A stretch of DNA of 64,000 nt from Rhynchopus sp. YZ270_cl-10. Its lineage: Eukaryota; Euglenozoa; Diplonemea; Diplonemida; Diplonemidae. Location: NCBI GenBank assembly GCA_964035575.1, contig OZ037838.1:1798001-1862000 (forward strand), given 5' to 3'. The position numbers and the translations under genes are program-made. This document shows, piece after piece, positions 1-11,500 of this stretch (the stretch's first letter is position 1; each line of letters begins with the position of its first letter). The notes beneath the pieces are model-generated. The model was not told the origin of the DNA, searched no databases, and saw nothing but the letters and a program-made list of their open reading frames with translations.

Positions 1-696
1 GCGGGGTACACACCTGTGGACATCCCTGAACGGTACCCTGCGTTTATTGGGCTGCACAAGTCTCCTTCCCCTTACACATACTTGCGTGGCTCTGGAGGTA
101 GTGCAGGTGGATGGTACAACCCCGTGGGTGCAGTTCGGGTATGGGGTACAGGAGCTCGCGCGGGCATTCCTGTAGCGACAATTGGTTCAGTGGACCTCGT
201 CGCAACAAGCCAAAAGCTATACATATACGAGCCGGAGCAGCTGAAGATCCTCTCAGGAAGCGGCACGTTCCCAAGCTACATCTCCAACAGCGGTGTCGTG
301 AACCCGGCAGACCCTGACGCACATCAGTACAGCATCATCGGGAAGCTGGACAAGGACAAATTCGTTCACGCAGGTGGCTTCTACAAGTTCAAGCTGCACT
401 ACGAAATGTCAGGTGGAACGGAACAGGTGTACGTGTGGACACAGACGTCGTGGTTGACGGATCCCACCGTTACAGGATTTGTCTTAATCGTGGGTCCGCC
501 CGGATCTGCGTCCCCTGCGTTTACTGGGTTGGGATTATCCGGCACCCCTGACAAAACCTACTTGGACACTAACGGGGGTGTTTCGCATTATTACCACGCT
601 ATTGGCATAATACAGCTTTGGAACGGCGGTATCCCTGTCACCACCACAACAGTTGCTGTGAGTCAGACATTGTATGTGTTCCCTCCTCAGGAATGA
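1..696 (+). CDS. C-terminal end of a giant secreted protein (upstream tandem copy, cut by window start)
   Basis: The frame is open from base 1 (Ala-Gly-Tyr-Thr-Pro) to a TGA at 694-696, so this is the 3' end of a gene that starts before the window. It is almost identical to the last ~230 residues of the 3421-aa protein at 2558-12823. It covers the end of that protein's second C-terminal repeat and all of its third. The copies differ mainly in a short patch after 'SPYTYLR' (GSGGSAGG here, CSGGGSTW there) and in the loss of a few residues before 'GSGTFPS'. The 3' flank also matches the downstream copy, so the unit was duplicated in tandem. The function is unknown. I see no membrane segment in this part, which agrees with a secreted protein. 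The first in-frame Met is at 16, but it is internal and not a start. Confidence 0.85.
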   Translation, partial: AGYTPVDIPERYPAFIGLHKSPSPYTYLRGSGGSAGGWYNPVGAVRVWGTGARAGIPVATIGSVDLVATSQKLYIYEPEQLKILSGSGTFPSYISNSGVVNPADPDAHQYSIIGKLDKDKFVHAGGFYKFKLHYEMSGGTEQVYVWTQTSWLTDPTVTGFVLIVGPPGSASPAFTGLGLSGTPDKTYLDTNGGVSHYYHAIGIIQLWNGGIPVTTTTVAVSQTLYVFPPQE

Positions 697-732
697 CACT
701 GTCCTGTGTGTTGAGAGCAGTATGCAAAGGCA

Positions 733-772
733 GTTGTTGTTGTTGTTGTTTTTGTTTTTGTTTTTGTTTCTT
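733..772 (+). repeat. TTG/TTTTTG microsatellite in 3' UTR
   Basis: Short TTG and GTTTTT repeats lie about 35 nt after the stop codon. The duplicate copy at 12862-12930 is longer and almost pure TTTTTG, so the tract has changed length since the duplication. Confidence 0.8.
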
Positions 773-1497
773 TTCAATTTTATCAAAATCCGTTTTTTTT
801 TTTGTTCCTTTTCCCCCTATTTCTGAACACGCCACCCCTCCCTGGGTGACCCCTCCTCCCCCAGCTCTATTTTTAAAAGTATAATTTTGTGTGCTTCTGA
901 CAGCTTCTGATGCAGCAATGCTGTGTTGTTTAGAGATGTGCACTTTTGGTGGCGAGTGTCTGCATCCGAAAGATATGTCTGCATTTCGTTTCCGACTTCA
1001 CCTTTGTTTCTGGTTCGGGTTCGGTGTTTGTATCCCTTTTTGGTGTGATTTTTCTAAAAATTAGATGTAGGGCACACACCCCAGCCCTATACAGCCACAC
1101 CAACTTTTGTTTTTATTATCAGGACAAATGCAGGTACTTTGTGGTGGGAAATGATAAACGTCTTAGACTTGTTATTTACCTCCTCCTCCCTCTCCGTTTG
1201 TGTCCCTGTTCCCCTTTTGTTTGCCCTCCCATCCGTGTGTAAAGTATGTTTATAATGTGACAGTACGATTCGTCACCCACAAGGCACTGGCCTGAATTGT
1301 TGGTTCGCATTTCAGGGATTTTACGAACTCAGCAAAGCACGTAAAATACTTAAGCTGCACAGTTTTCCTGAAACCTTAGCTCAGAGTCTCTCCGCTAGTT
1401 TTATGTGAATTGTTTTATGCGGACTGCAGACACAGAGGTGCACGTGTGTTTGTGCCCACCCCTTCGCGGCTGTACGCGACTGTGTTCTCTTTTCTCC

Positions 1498-1545
1498 ATT
1501 CCACTCCACCCCACTCCACTCCACTCCACCCCACTCCACCTTCAT
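1498..1545 (+). repeat. CCACT pentamer tract
   Basis: About nine CCACT/CCACC units. The equivalent tract is at 13581-13626 in the duplicated spacer. Confidence 0.8.
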
Positions 1546-2096
1546 CCAACCTTGCCTGGTTCACAGCAACCCAGGGAAGGTGTAGCGATAGTATCATACA
1601 TTGTTTGCGACGGAACAAAGCTGTCTCTTCCATGCACCACGTCCTTCGATGCATCGCAGATGTGTTTAGCATGGAAGCAGAGACGAGCACGGTTCTCGTT
1701 GCTCGCATGTTGAGCACTCCAACCATTATCAGCAACCTTGTTTCCTTTCATTGTTTATGTTTAGATGTTGATGAGATGTGCAAAATAGCAAACGATGCAA
1801 CACAAAGCTATAGAAAATACAAACTGGAACGAAAACCACACAAACAGATGCATTTTTGCACGAACATCAAGTCAGCATGTGACTAGGATGCTTGTAACGC
1901 TTCATATCACAGTGATGCGTCCCACCACTGTGAAGGAGTTGCAACACTCTGTTTTGCACTTCACTCTCATATTCGTATTAGCCCTGATTTGCCAACAACG
2001 TTTTGTTGTCCACACTCTTCTGCTCCACTTCGAACACAACGCTGTTTTTTTTTTTATTCTTTGTTCATTTTTGCAAAGAAGGTGTTGTGTCCCCTG

Positions 2097-2213
2097 CTCC
2101 TTCCCTCCCTCCCTCCCTCCCTCCCTCCCTCCCTCACTCCCTCACTCCCTCACTCCCTCACTCCCTCACTCCCTCACTCCCTCACTCCCTCACTCCCTCC
2201 CTCCCTCCCTCCC
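2097..2213 (+). repeat. CCCT/CACT polypyrimidine microsatellite
   Basis: CCCT and CACTCCCT repeats, about 115 bp, ending directly in CCCAG before the conserved block at 2213. The duplicate at 14176-14220 is only about 45 bp. Its position makes it a natural polypyrimidine tract for a splice acceptor. Confidence 0.8.
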
Positions 2214-2262
2214 AGCTCCACTCTTGTGGCTCATGTTGTGGTCTTCATATCTTCCTCCGTGC
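2213..2262 (+). promoter_or_regulatory. Conserved leader block (pyrimidine-CAG plus ~48 nt)
   Basis: A CAG followed by CTCCACT, GTGGCTCATGTT, then TCTTCATAT and CTCCGTGC. The block recurs at 14218, 32725, 39740 and 48999. Each copy is preceded by a pyrimidine-rich stretch. Four of the five lie 350-750 bp upstream of a gene start. It is likely an acceptor site plus a conserved 5' leader; a promoter element is the alternative. Confidence 0.55.
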
Positions 2263-2557
2263 ACCGCACCTGTCGAGGTCAGATGTTCTCTCTGACTCAA
2301 GAACCACCAAAGATGCTAATCCCACGCAATCTTTGAACATTTCCTCCCACCCCTCCCCCCATGCGCTCCGACAAAGGAACGAGAAGCAATAGTATCAGAG
2401 ATGAGGTTTTTGTGTATCAGTAAAAACGACGTGACGCATTTTCATTTTCTCAGACCACCCCTTTCCACCACTCCCCAAATACAGTCACCTAACAGGAGCG
2501 GGTGTTACGCTATTCGTAGAGGATTTCAGGAGAGTTGTTGCGGTTGGGTGAGCTTCG

Positions 2558-5500
2558 ATGTCTGTGCTTGGGACAGTGCTGGCTTTGTGTCTGTCTTCCG
2601 CTCCCATTAAATGCAAAGTTGGCTCCATCGTCGGAGACCCAGATGCGCTGAAAAAAGAGTGCAATGAGAGGGCGACTCTTGCGTGCCTATCGTATCTTCC
2701 TGGCACCGATACCTCTGACTGCAAAGTGTCAAAGGACGGCAACTGCGTTCCTGTGTGTGATACTCCGATGTTTTGCGCTGGCACAAAACCCGGTGCGGCA
2801 GGAGTGTGCGAGAGTGTGTTTTTCGCCTACCAGTTCGGGTCGGCGGAAACAAATGCACAGATTGCCGATTTGCTTCCCAAAGCGACGGAATATGCGAAAC
2901 AATTTACACGCACGAAAAACTATTTCAACTTAGGGCTTGATTACCACTTTGTTAGGATCACCCCACAAAATAATAAAGGATTTATATTGGAGGCCACGCT
3001 GAAGACGACAGTTGAGACGGATGAACTTGTTTGCGCTGAACCAGAGAATATGCCAAAGGGTTTTATTTCGTGTACGACCATCGCCACCAGAGATGCGGGA
3101 GTAAGAACCATCAGGATGGTGGTGCAGATGTCGAATAAGATGACATTGCGACCATTTAGAGGGCTTTGGCTTGCAACCCAGAAGGATGACAAAGACGCTG
3201 CCGTACGAGTTTTCTCCACCACTGTTGACGGCATGAGCCGCGATGGGATGAGTAAGGTACCAGCAGAACCGTTCGATTTCACACACGAGGTGACGGAGGA
3301 GAACCCAGGTGTCATTCTTTGGCCCGTTGTGGACACTGCCGGAGAAGACGGAGAGAAAGCGATTTACTATTCAAGCTACGAACTTTCTACTACTGAATAC
3401 GTCGGCGTTTCGATGAAGCTGCTCCACGCCATCGCCACTGCGGCGGTAGACGAGGAGCCGCTTTTGGCTGCAGCAGAAAAAGCGCTCGGCATAACCTCTA
3501 AGACTAATGATAAGAAGGGATGCTACGTGATAAAATATATAAAGCGCGCTAATGTAGAGTACTGTAATGTGAGGCCCTTCGCAGTCACAGAAAAAGGGTG
3601 TCTTTACGAGAGCGTGCTTAAGGATCTTCTTGAGAGCATGGCCACGGCCGCACCACCGCGACACGACTCTCTGAACCCCCTCGGACGATTTGCAACTGAT
3701 GTCAACATTCAGGTGCATTTCACATCAGGAGATGCAGCAAAAGATACAAACCTTAAAGACAGATTGACAGACCGGATCCAGGAAAAATTTGACGAATTGA
3801 TTTCAAAAGACATATGGGAATGCGGGTTTGAATTCGTTCCCAATCCACCATCAATAGATGAGTGGTTTCTCACGTTTCGGTCCAGGGCAGAGAACTACAA
3901 GCTGGACATCTACCAAAAAAAGAGTCACAATACTGGAAAGTATCAAGACCTGATGAAGCGGACGTACGTTGACAGCACTGAAGATGACAGGAAATCTCTC
4001 GACTGGTCCTCCTCCACAGAGCCGTGCCCAAGTACGAAAAACGCAATTGAATCTGCAGTGACGGCTGCTGGCTCCATAGATGATCTCATGGAGAAACTAC
4101 ATACGATGAAAGATCCCGGGAGTACAGCTCGTGTATCTCCTGCAACGCTTATGGCGAATACACCAGCCAACGCAGCTGCAAAAGCCTGTTCGGGCCTTGA
4201 TCCTAAGCAGCACTACGAGTGGCTGCACCGTGTGGCGCACAGCATCGCAGACAGAGCAGCAGACGACCCGAGGAACCTGATGTTTGGAACAAACCACGCC
4301 AACTCGCAGATGATGACCTACGAGCACGTAGCGAGGAATCTGCCTAACAACATCCTTTCCACAAGTATAAAGTATGAAAAAGATGGAGATCCGGTCTTTG
4401 CGCCCTTATACCTCACGTACGATGTGGTATGCGGCGGTGACCCGTGGTTTCTATTAACCTTCAATCTGCGGTCCCCCCGCCGCCCGTCTGTCCTGAACAA
4501 CCTTGTGGCATACCAACTGGTGGCGATGCAGAAGGAGGAGCTACTCACGAAGTGCGAGGCCTTAAGCCCTAAGATCAAAAAGCATAAAGCGTCAACGCGC
4601 AAGGCAGCTGTGCTTGCAGAGGGGTCTGAAGCACTCCGCATCCAGCTGGGATTGATCCAGCTGGAACTGAGCCCGCTTGTCTCGGAACCAACGCAAGCTA
4701 TTTCGGACAGGTACGAAGAGCTGAAGAAGCACTTCTCGGAAACCATGGACTTTGATGAGGAGTTTGCGAACGCAGTTGTGAAGGTAGGGACGGCAGCGAC
4801 AGCTGAACATGCGTTTACGATCATCAGCTACGTGGTGGAGCAGACGACACCGGTGGTGCACTTTTCGATGCTGACGACGGCAGACGGCACAGATTTGGTG
4901 ACGACGACACTGGGGTTCGGTCTGTCAGACCAGAGTCTTCTGATTGCAACGGGCTCTGTGGGCACGACGGAGGTCATGGTATCGGGGAAGGCGGCGCTGA
5001 AGACGACCTTTGACTTTATCCCTACCATCGCGCTGGCTGAGTCTGATGTGGTTGTTTTGGCGGTGTTCCAGGATGTGTACACTCTTGAAGGTCTGCAGGA
5101 CAGCAGCAAATTGCGTTATGTCGAGTACATCCACGAGCTGAGTACAGGCGGAACTGACGTGTATGTGCCTACAACAACAGAGGAGGCTGCACAGCGGTCC
5201 ACCACCGGGCTTATGATACACAGTCCTCTTACATTGGCGGTGGGTGTGTCAGCGTTGCCGGATGACGGAGGGACACTTCATTACAATCTGCACCCGTTCT
5301 TCAGGGCAAGCGGGACACTTGCATGGAAGCGTCCTGGACAGGATGTGCAGTCTGTCGATTTGTCTGCGTACGGTGCCTACAGCACCGGGGGCCCTGCAGT
5401 GTTTGGCGGGGGTATGTACAACCTGAACCTGAAAGAGCTGTTTGACGTAAACGTGATTGTCCGTTCGCTGACCTTCCAGGTCACAATGGCACCGTTGTCT

Positions 5501-8500
5501 GCGATGGTGTCTGCAGACATTGACCTCGGGAACGGCCACGATGTGATTGTGGCGGGCGAGTATATTGATGGGCAGATCTTTGCGTACGGATCTGCGGTGG
5601 TTGACGTGACGTTGCGGGACCTGCAGAAGTGGTTCAACGACCAGAGCGACACAACCGATGATGATGTGCAGGATGTGCCCAGCGGCGTGCCGGAGCTGCA
5701 CATCACGGAGCTTGGCGTCTCGCTGTGTCAAGAGTCACATCTGTTTGCTTCGGGGCACAGCTGTCCGAAGGGCGTTGCCCTGCGCGCTGGTGCTGTGTAC
5801 GAAGACGGCAAGGCGTCTGCGCTTCTCGTGTTCGACGAGACAAGCCTGTACGTTGCGGTGACGCTGGCGAACTTCCGCATCGGGTCAGCGCTCCTGCGAG
5901 AGGCGTTCCTCTTCTTCACACTGACGACGAGCGGAGACATCACGCTTGAGATCTTCGCCTTTGTGGAGCTGTCTCAGGCAACGTTCTCTGTGGGTGGCGT
6001 CTTCTCCACAGGCAGCGCGGAGGCAGGGCCGTGGGTGTACGTCCACGGCGAACTCGGGGGCATGACTGCAGACGACATTGCAGCGGCTCTTTCCTACCTC
6101 ACGGGTGTGGAGTACGAACCCCTAGCTGCGCTCTCGAGTATCGAATTGAAGGAGGCATCCCTCTCCATTTGTACGTACCCTGCAGAGGATGACAGCGTCT
6201 GCACACAAGGTGTGCACCTGGCCGGGGACGTAGGCTTTGGAGAAGAAGGGTGGGTGCAAAACGCCAAGGGTACGTTCAGTGTGTCGTGGACGGATGCTGT
6301 AGATGACACCCCGTCAACGGTGTCTGTGAAGGCCTTTGTGGAAATCAAGTTCAACGAACACACCCTCATCCTGGACAGCACCTACACCACCGAAGGCGGA
6401 CTCACTCTTAAGGGTAACCTTGTAGGTGACGTCACTGCCGCCGACCTTGTGGCGCTGTACCGCCAATTTACATCTTCGGAAAGGATTGACGACAGCCAGA
6501 TCCCCGAAGTGACGGTTCGCAACGTCGGGGTGTCATTTTCGTGGTCTGAACAGGAAGGGGCGAGCTTCACCGCAACTGGAGAGGTGCAGATCACAGACAA
6601 GCTTATTATCAACCCGCTGAACATAACGATATCGAAAACGGGGCTTGAGTTTTTGTGCCACATGGACGAAATTGCGACGTTTGGGATCCTGGAGGTGACT
6701 GATTTCAACTTCTTATTTATCCTCAATACAGCCACCCCGACCAACCCCGTGCTCAAAGCAGACGCGCAACTGGATGTGGTCACTTCGGACTCAACTATAA
6801 CATTTGAAGTATCGTACGTTCTCTTTGGGGCAGCCAGACTGGAAGCTCACGGACTTAACGCAAATTTCAGGGACTTGATTGGCTTTGTGGAGAAAATGTT
6901 GGGTACGGAGATCGTTACGGACACGACCCTACTGAGCGGCATTGCTATTACCGATGTGGTGATCGAGTACACCCCTGAGTCGGAGGATGTTGTGCGTTCG
7001 GGTGTCGTACTCACGGTGACATACACGCTCTTTGGCGCGGAGCACGTCATGCACGTCTCAGGTGTGGGTGCTCGGTTCGACTACTGCTTTGGGCATTGCT
7101 CAGCAGCGGTGAGAGATCCCTACACAACCATCTGGGGCAACGTCACCATCGGCCCCGCAGCCAAAGGCATTGGCGTGAAGCTTGACTTCACGGCCGAGCT
7201 TCTCACGCTCGAAGGCATCATGTACGTCGCTTCGAGTGTGTTCAAAACCAAAGACGACGCCGACAGCGTACGGGACGATTTTAATGAGGATCCGTCAGTG
7301 TCCTCCTTTGGGGTAGCAGGTGCTACCTTGAGTGTGTCGCTGTCTTCCAAGGAAGTGGCCTTCGGGGTGGAGGGGACGATACAAAAGCGGAACGACCAAG
7401 GTACGTTTGAGGATACGGAGATAGTTACGCTCGCAACTAGCATCAGCTACACGTTCGCGACAGGTTGGTTTACTTTTGAGATTAGAGGTTACTTCTCTCC
7501 GTACCCGCTGATCGATGGGGTTGTGGACGAGAATGCGAACTTCCAGATCCTCAGCCTCAGTGAGCCCCTCACGCCAACCTCCGTCGGACCGAACTATGAG
7601 TCCGACACGAAGACGAAAGGTGGCTTCCTCTACTTCAGCCTGAGCAGGACTCCTCTGCTGAGCTTCGAGGTGGGGGGCGAGCTTTCAATGAGGATTTGCG
7701 TCGACGATTGCAAGGCGCTCAGCGCAGACGATAAGGAGTGGCTGGTGATGCATGGCAATCTAGCGCTGCGGCTTCGCAATGGTGGCATCTTTGTGCACGG
7801 GAGACTTGTTCTCGACGCGACGTTCACGCCAAGCCTGTTTGGACTACAGTTCATCACCATCAGCAACCTCATTGTGGGCGTGGACCTGGACCTGGAAGCG
7901 GAAGGCTTACCCACAGGGATGGAGTTTGGCGGGAGTGTGTGTCTGGGACCACCTACCAACTGCGAAAACAATACTTCTCCACGTATCGATGGATATATCT
8001 ACGTGGGCTACAACATCGCCAAGTTGGATGAAAACTACTTGTTAATGGCTGTGAACGATCTGACTGTCTCAAACCTGATCGACGTCGTTGGCACGTACTT
8101 CAAGGAGGGAACCAGCGAACGGTTGAAGGACCTTCTGCCAGAGAAGCTGCTTGATTCGGGCTTGTCCGCAGTTGAGACTGACTGCAACACTGCTGTAAAA
8201 CCCCCAAACCTCCCGCTCGTCTGCCACGGCACAAGCACCGAACAGAGCAAGGAGTGCACAGATGCACTGAAGCAGCACTTCAACAAGAAGTGCTACGCGT
8301 ACTTTTCGTTCGCGGCGATGCAGAAGACGCTTACGTTCCAAAGTGAGATCATTACAATCGAACAGGGCCTCTCCTTCTCTGGGAAGCTGAATTTTTTTGG
8401 GTGGGAAGGAGAGCAGACTTTCACCTTCGCTCCAAGCGGGTTCGAGATCGGAGGGGAGTTTCAAAACGTAGACCTGACGATTGGTGACTCGACCATTCTG

Positions 8501-11500
8501 CAAATTGGAGAAAGGTTTGATGCAAACGGGGAAGTGACAGGCAACCCGAGATTGTACGCAGCGATCAACGTGGATGGTCTCAACATCAGTGTTCACGGTG
8601 CCTGCTCCATCCCGATGCTGGGTGCCACTGCGCAGGTGCGTGTTGATATCGACAACGTAGGGTTCTATGCGTCTGCAAGCCTGCAGCTGGGCGAATTTCT
8701 CACCATTGATGACGCTACACTGCAGTGGAACTGGGACAGAACGTATTTCAAGGCGAGTTTGAGCCGGTTCGACTTTGCGAATGTGCTGGCGGAGAACGTG
8801 CTTCTGGAGTACACAGCGGCAGGCGACGATGCAGCAGACGACGTGCCCGATAACACAATTATCTTCTCTGGCAAATTCACAATCACGAATATGTGGGCGG
8901 ACACATTTCTGCAGTTGACGTGGGACTCTGACGAGGATGTGGAGTTTATGGACGCCTCCTACTCCTTTGAAATCGACTACTCTCCGTTCGGTGTCAGTAC
9001 GGTGCAAGGCGAGGGTAAGGTGGAGAAGTTTCAATTCTTTGCGCTGGAATTTGTAAACGAGATCGTGGTCCCTGCGGCGAAGCTTATGGGGGGCTTTATA
9101 GGTACTGTGCTGTGGGAGGCTGCGACGCTGGTTTTTAGCATCGTTTCGCGCGCTGTGGAGACCGTCGTGAAGATATGGGAGGATCTCAAAAGAGGTGAAG
9201 CGTTTGGGATTATTCTGGAACTGGGGACCTATCTGTCCGACAACCTCATGGCCGTTGGCGATGCGCTGGAGAACATTGGCATCCCATTTATAGGCGAGTT
9301 GTATAAATTCGCCTCCAACGTCGTGTCTGCTGTGGTGGGGTTCTTTTCCTTCCTGTGGACCGGTGGCAAGAGTGATGAAATAATGGACTTCCCTCTTGCC
9401 CACCTACCTGTAGACCCTGACTATAATTGCGGCCAGGTGCAGACGATGAGACTTCACTACTCTTGGTTTGGCCTGGTTGCAACGTGGATCCCTGTAGGTG
9501 TCCCGCACAGCGATCCTGTGTGTGTTCAGAAGACGGAAGAGGCACTTCAGGAAGTGGAGCTTGAACGCAAGCGGGTGGCTGGTTTGGACGCATCCATCAA
9601 AAAAGCGAAGGGGGCGAACCCCTGGTACCAGGGCTACATCGACGGGGAGGTAGATGCAGGGCTTGTTGTGGAGGACCCCACGCTCACCTTCTCGCTGGAT
9701 ACTGAGGAAGTGCAGACGAGGACCGTCCGCACGAGGCTGACAGCGTTCGCAGGAGAGAACGGCGCTGCCACCGAGGAGAATGCCGATATTGTTGTGAGCG
9801 CAAGGTTTGGGGAGACTTTCGAAGTGTCTGCAGGCGAGGAGGCTGTAACGTCCGCAGCGCTTCGTCACCAGGTAGGTGTGTCGCACAACACCGAGCTTCA
9901 AGGGCTTGCGCGCGAGGTCTATGAAAGCAACGGTATGGGTGACGGGAATATGGCGCCGTTCACCAGACCGACCCTCCATATGCCTGAAGGCGCCAACCCG
10001 CTACCAGTGTTCAGGTGCAATGTTGACGACGAAGACCAGGAGGTGGGCTTCGATACGCCTTACATCACAACTGACGACCGCTGCAGCACTGATACGATAG
10101 TGACCCGCCTCAAAACCCGCCGCCTGCCTCCTTCGTGTGTGAATCGGGACCACCCAACCTGTGTCTGCGGGTCCGAATTCATCGAGGTGTCCTGGAGTGG
10201 GCGCGACTCCCCAAGGTGCGGCGGTGTGACCGCAGTGCTGAAGACGGTGTTAAAGCTCGAGCCACGGATGGACTACGATACGTTTACCTTTCCCGAGGAC
10301 AGGACAATCACCACAGCTGAGCTATTGGATTCTGATGAGCTTGGGTTTCCGGTGGCAAACACCTTGTGTTCGAAGAGTGTGACCATGGTCAAGACTGACA
10401 CCATCATTGCAGGCACGGGCTGTGAGTGGACAGTGAAACGTGTGTGGGGCCTGTCGCACTCTGTCCCTGCTACCATGAACTGCACCGACACCAACTCACA
10501 CCTCCCATCTTTGGAGTACGTTCAAATCATCACCGTACGCGATGAGACGGCACCCGTGTGGATACACCTTCCGGACTCGCTCCTGTATTTGCCGTTCAAC
10601 TTCCACTCGTCCACAGAAACAGGAGTACCCATCGCGGAGGAGCAGACCCACATGAACACGATGCTGTCCTTTGCGTCGTACCCAACAACGCTGGAAGTGG
10701 TGGATGGCCCGCTCGAGCGTCAGGTACCGGACCTTGACGACGACTTGTGGTGCCGTTCACATGGCCTCGCGCGTATGCAGCGTACGTGGACGGCAACTGA
10801 CAGCTGTGGGAACAGCAGGCTGTTCGAACAGACGCTTGTGTTTGAGCACTACATTTCAGGGAGTAACACCATTCAAGGCCCCCTGCAGCACGGACAGTAC
10901 TCAATCGCCACTGGTGTTCAGGAGATGGGCAGTGTGTGTGACCAGCACCACTTGGTCCGCATGTACGATGGACCACGCTTCTTCGACCCACTCGACGGGG
11001 CACCACACGGCACGCACCACATCTGCGCAGACACGGAGTGGGACGGTGACGGCTGCCGTCTGCTCACGGGTGCAGCATTGTCCGAAGAATACGTTCATGT
11101 GACAAAGCCTCAGTTCACATCAGCTGTTTCCCCCGTCACCGTCACGTCCTCAGAAGCGTCGAAGTGGTGGGAGACAGCGCCAGACTGGGAGGAGGCTTAC
11201 TGCGAAGGTAAGCATCTTCGTGTCCATTCCGATGTGTCGTACGCTGTGCCCGACGTCGCAGACAGGTGTGAGGTGCGCAGGATTGAACGTGAATGGTCCC
11301 TTCGTGACGTGGACACAGGGTGTAACGATGCGCAATTCGTGCAGACAGTTGAAGTCGTCCCCGCATACCCTCTTGGCCACGCTTGCGAGTGCGACTTTGC
11401 GTGTGTGTCGAACGTGTGTGTTGATCACTCCTGTGTTGTCTGCAGGGCAGATGCCGACTGCGCACACGACGCACTCTTCTCTGTGTGCGACACCGAACTG

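Larger units (their letters stand above)
1..2420 (+). repeat. Tandem duplication, left copy (partner 12119-14425)
   Basis: The giant gene's 3' end and about 1.7 kb of DNA after it recur at 12119-14425 in the same order and orientation, with small indels mostly in microsatellites. Homology ends near 2420/14425. After that point this copy leads into the giant gene and the other leads into the first receptor gene. Confidence 0.9.
697..2557 (+). other. 3' UTR, intergenic spacer and 5' leader of the giant gene
   Basis: No supported gene. The tract holds a GT-rich 3' UTR with (GTTTTT)n, a CCACT pentamer tract, a CCCT/CACT tract ending in CAG, and the conserved leader block. Downstream of that lie two further pyrimidine-AG sites, near 2435-2455 and 2457-2483, which are candidate splice acceptors for the gene starting at 2558. 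Confidence 0.6.

Noticed and set aside
8069-9403. 444-codon minus-strand frame inside the giant gene
   Set aside because: It has no signal, domain or repeat structure, while the plus strand is continuously coding.
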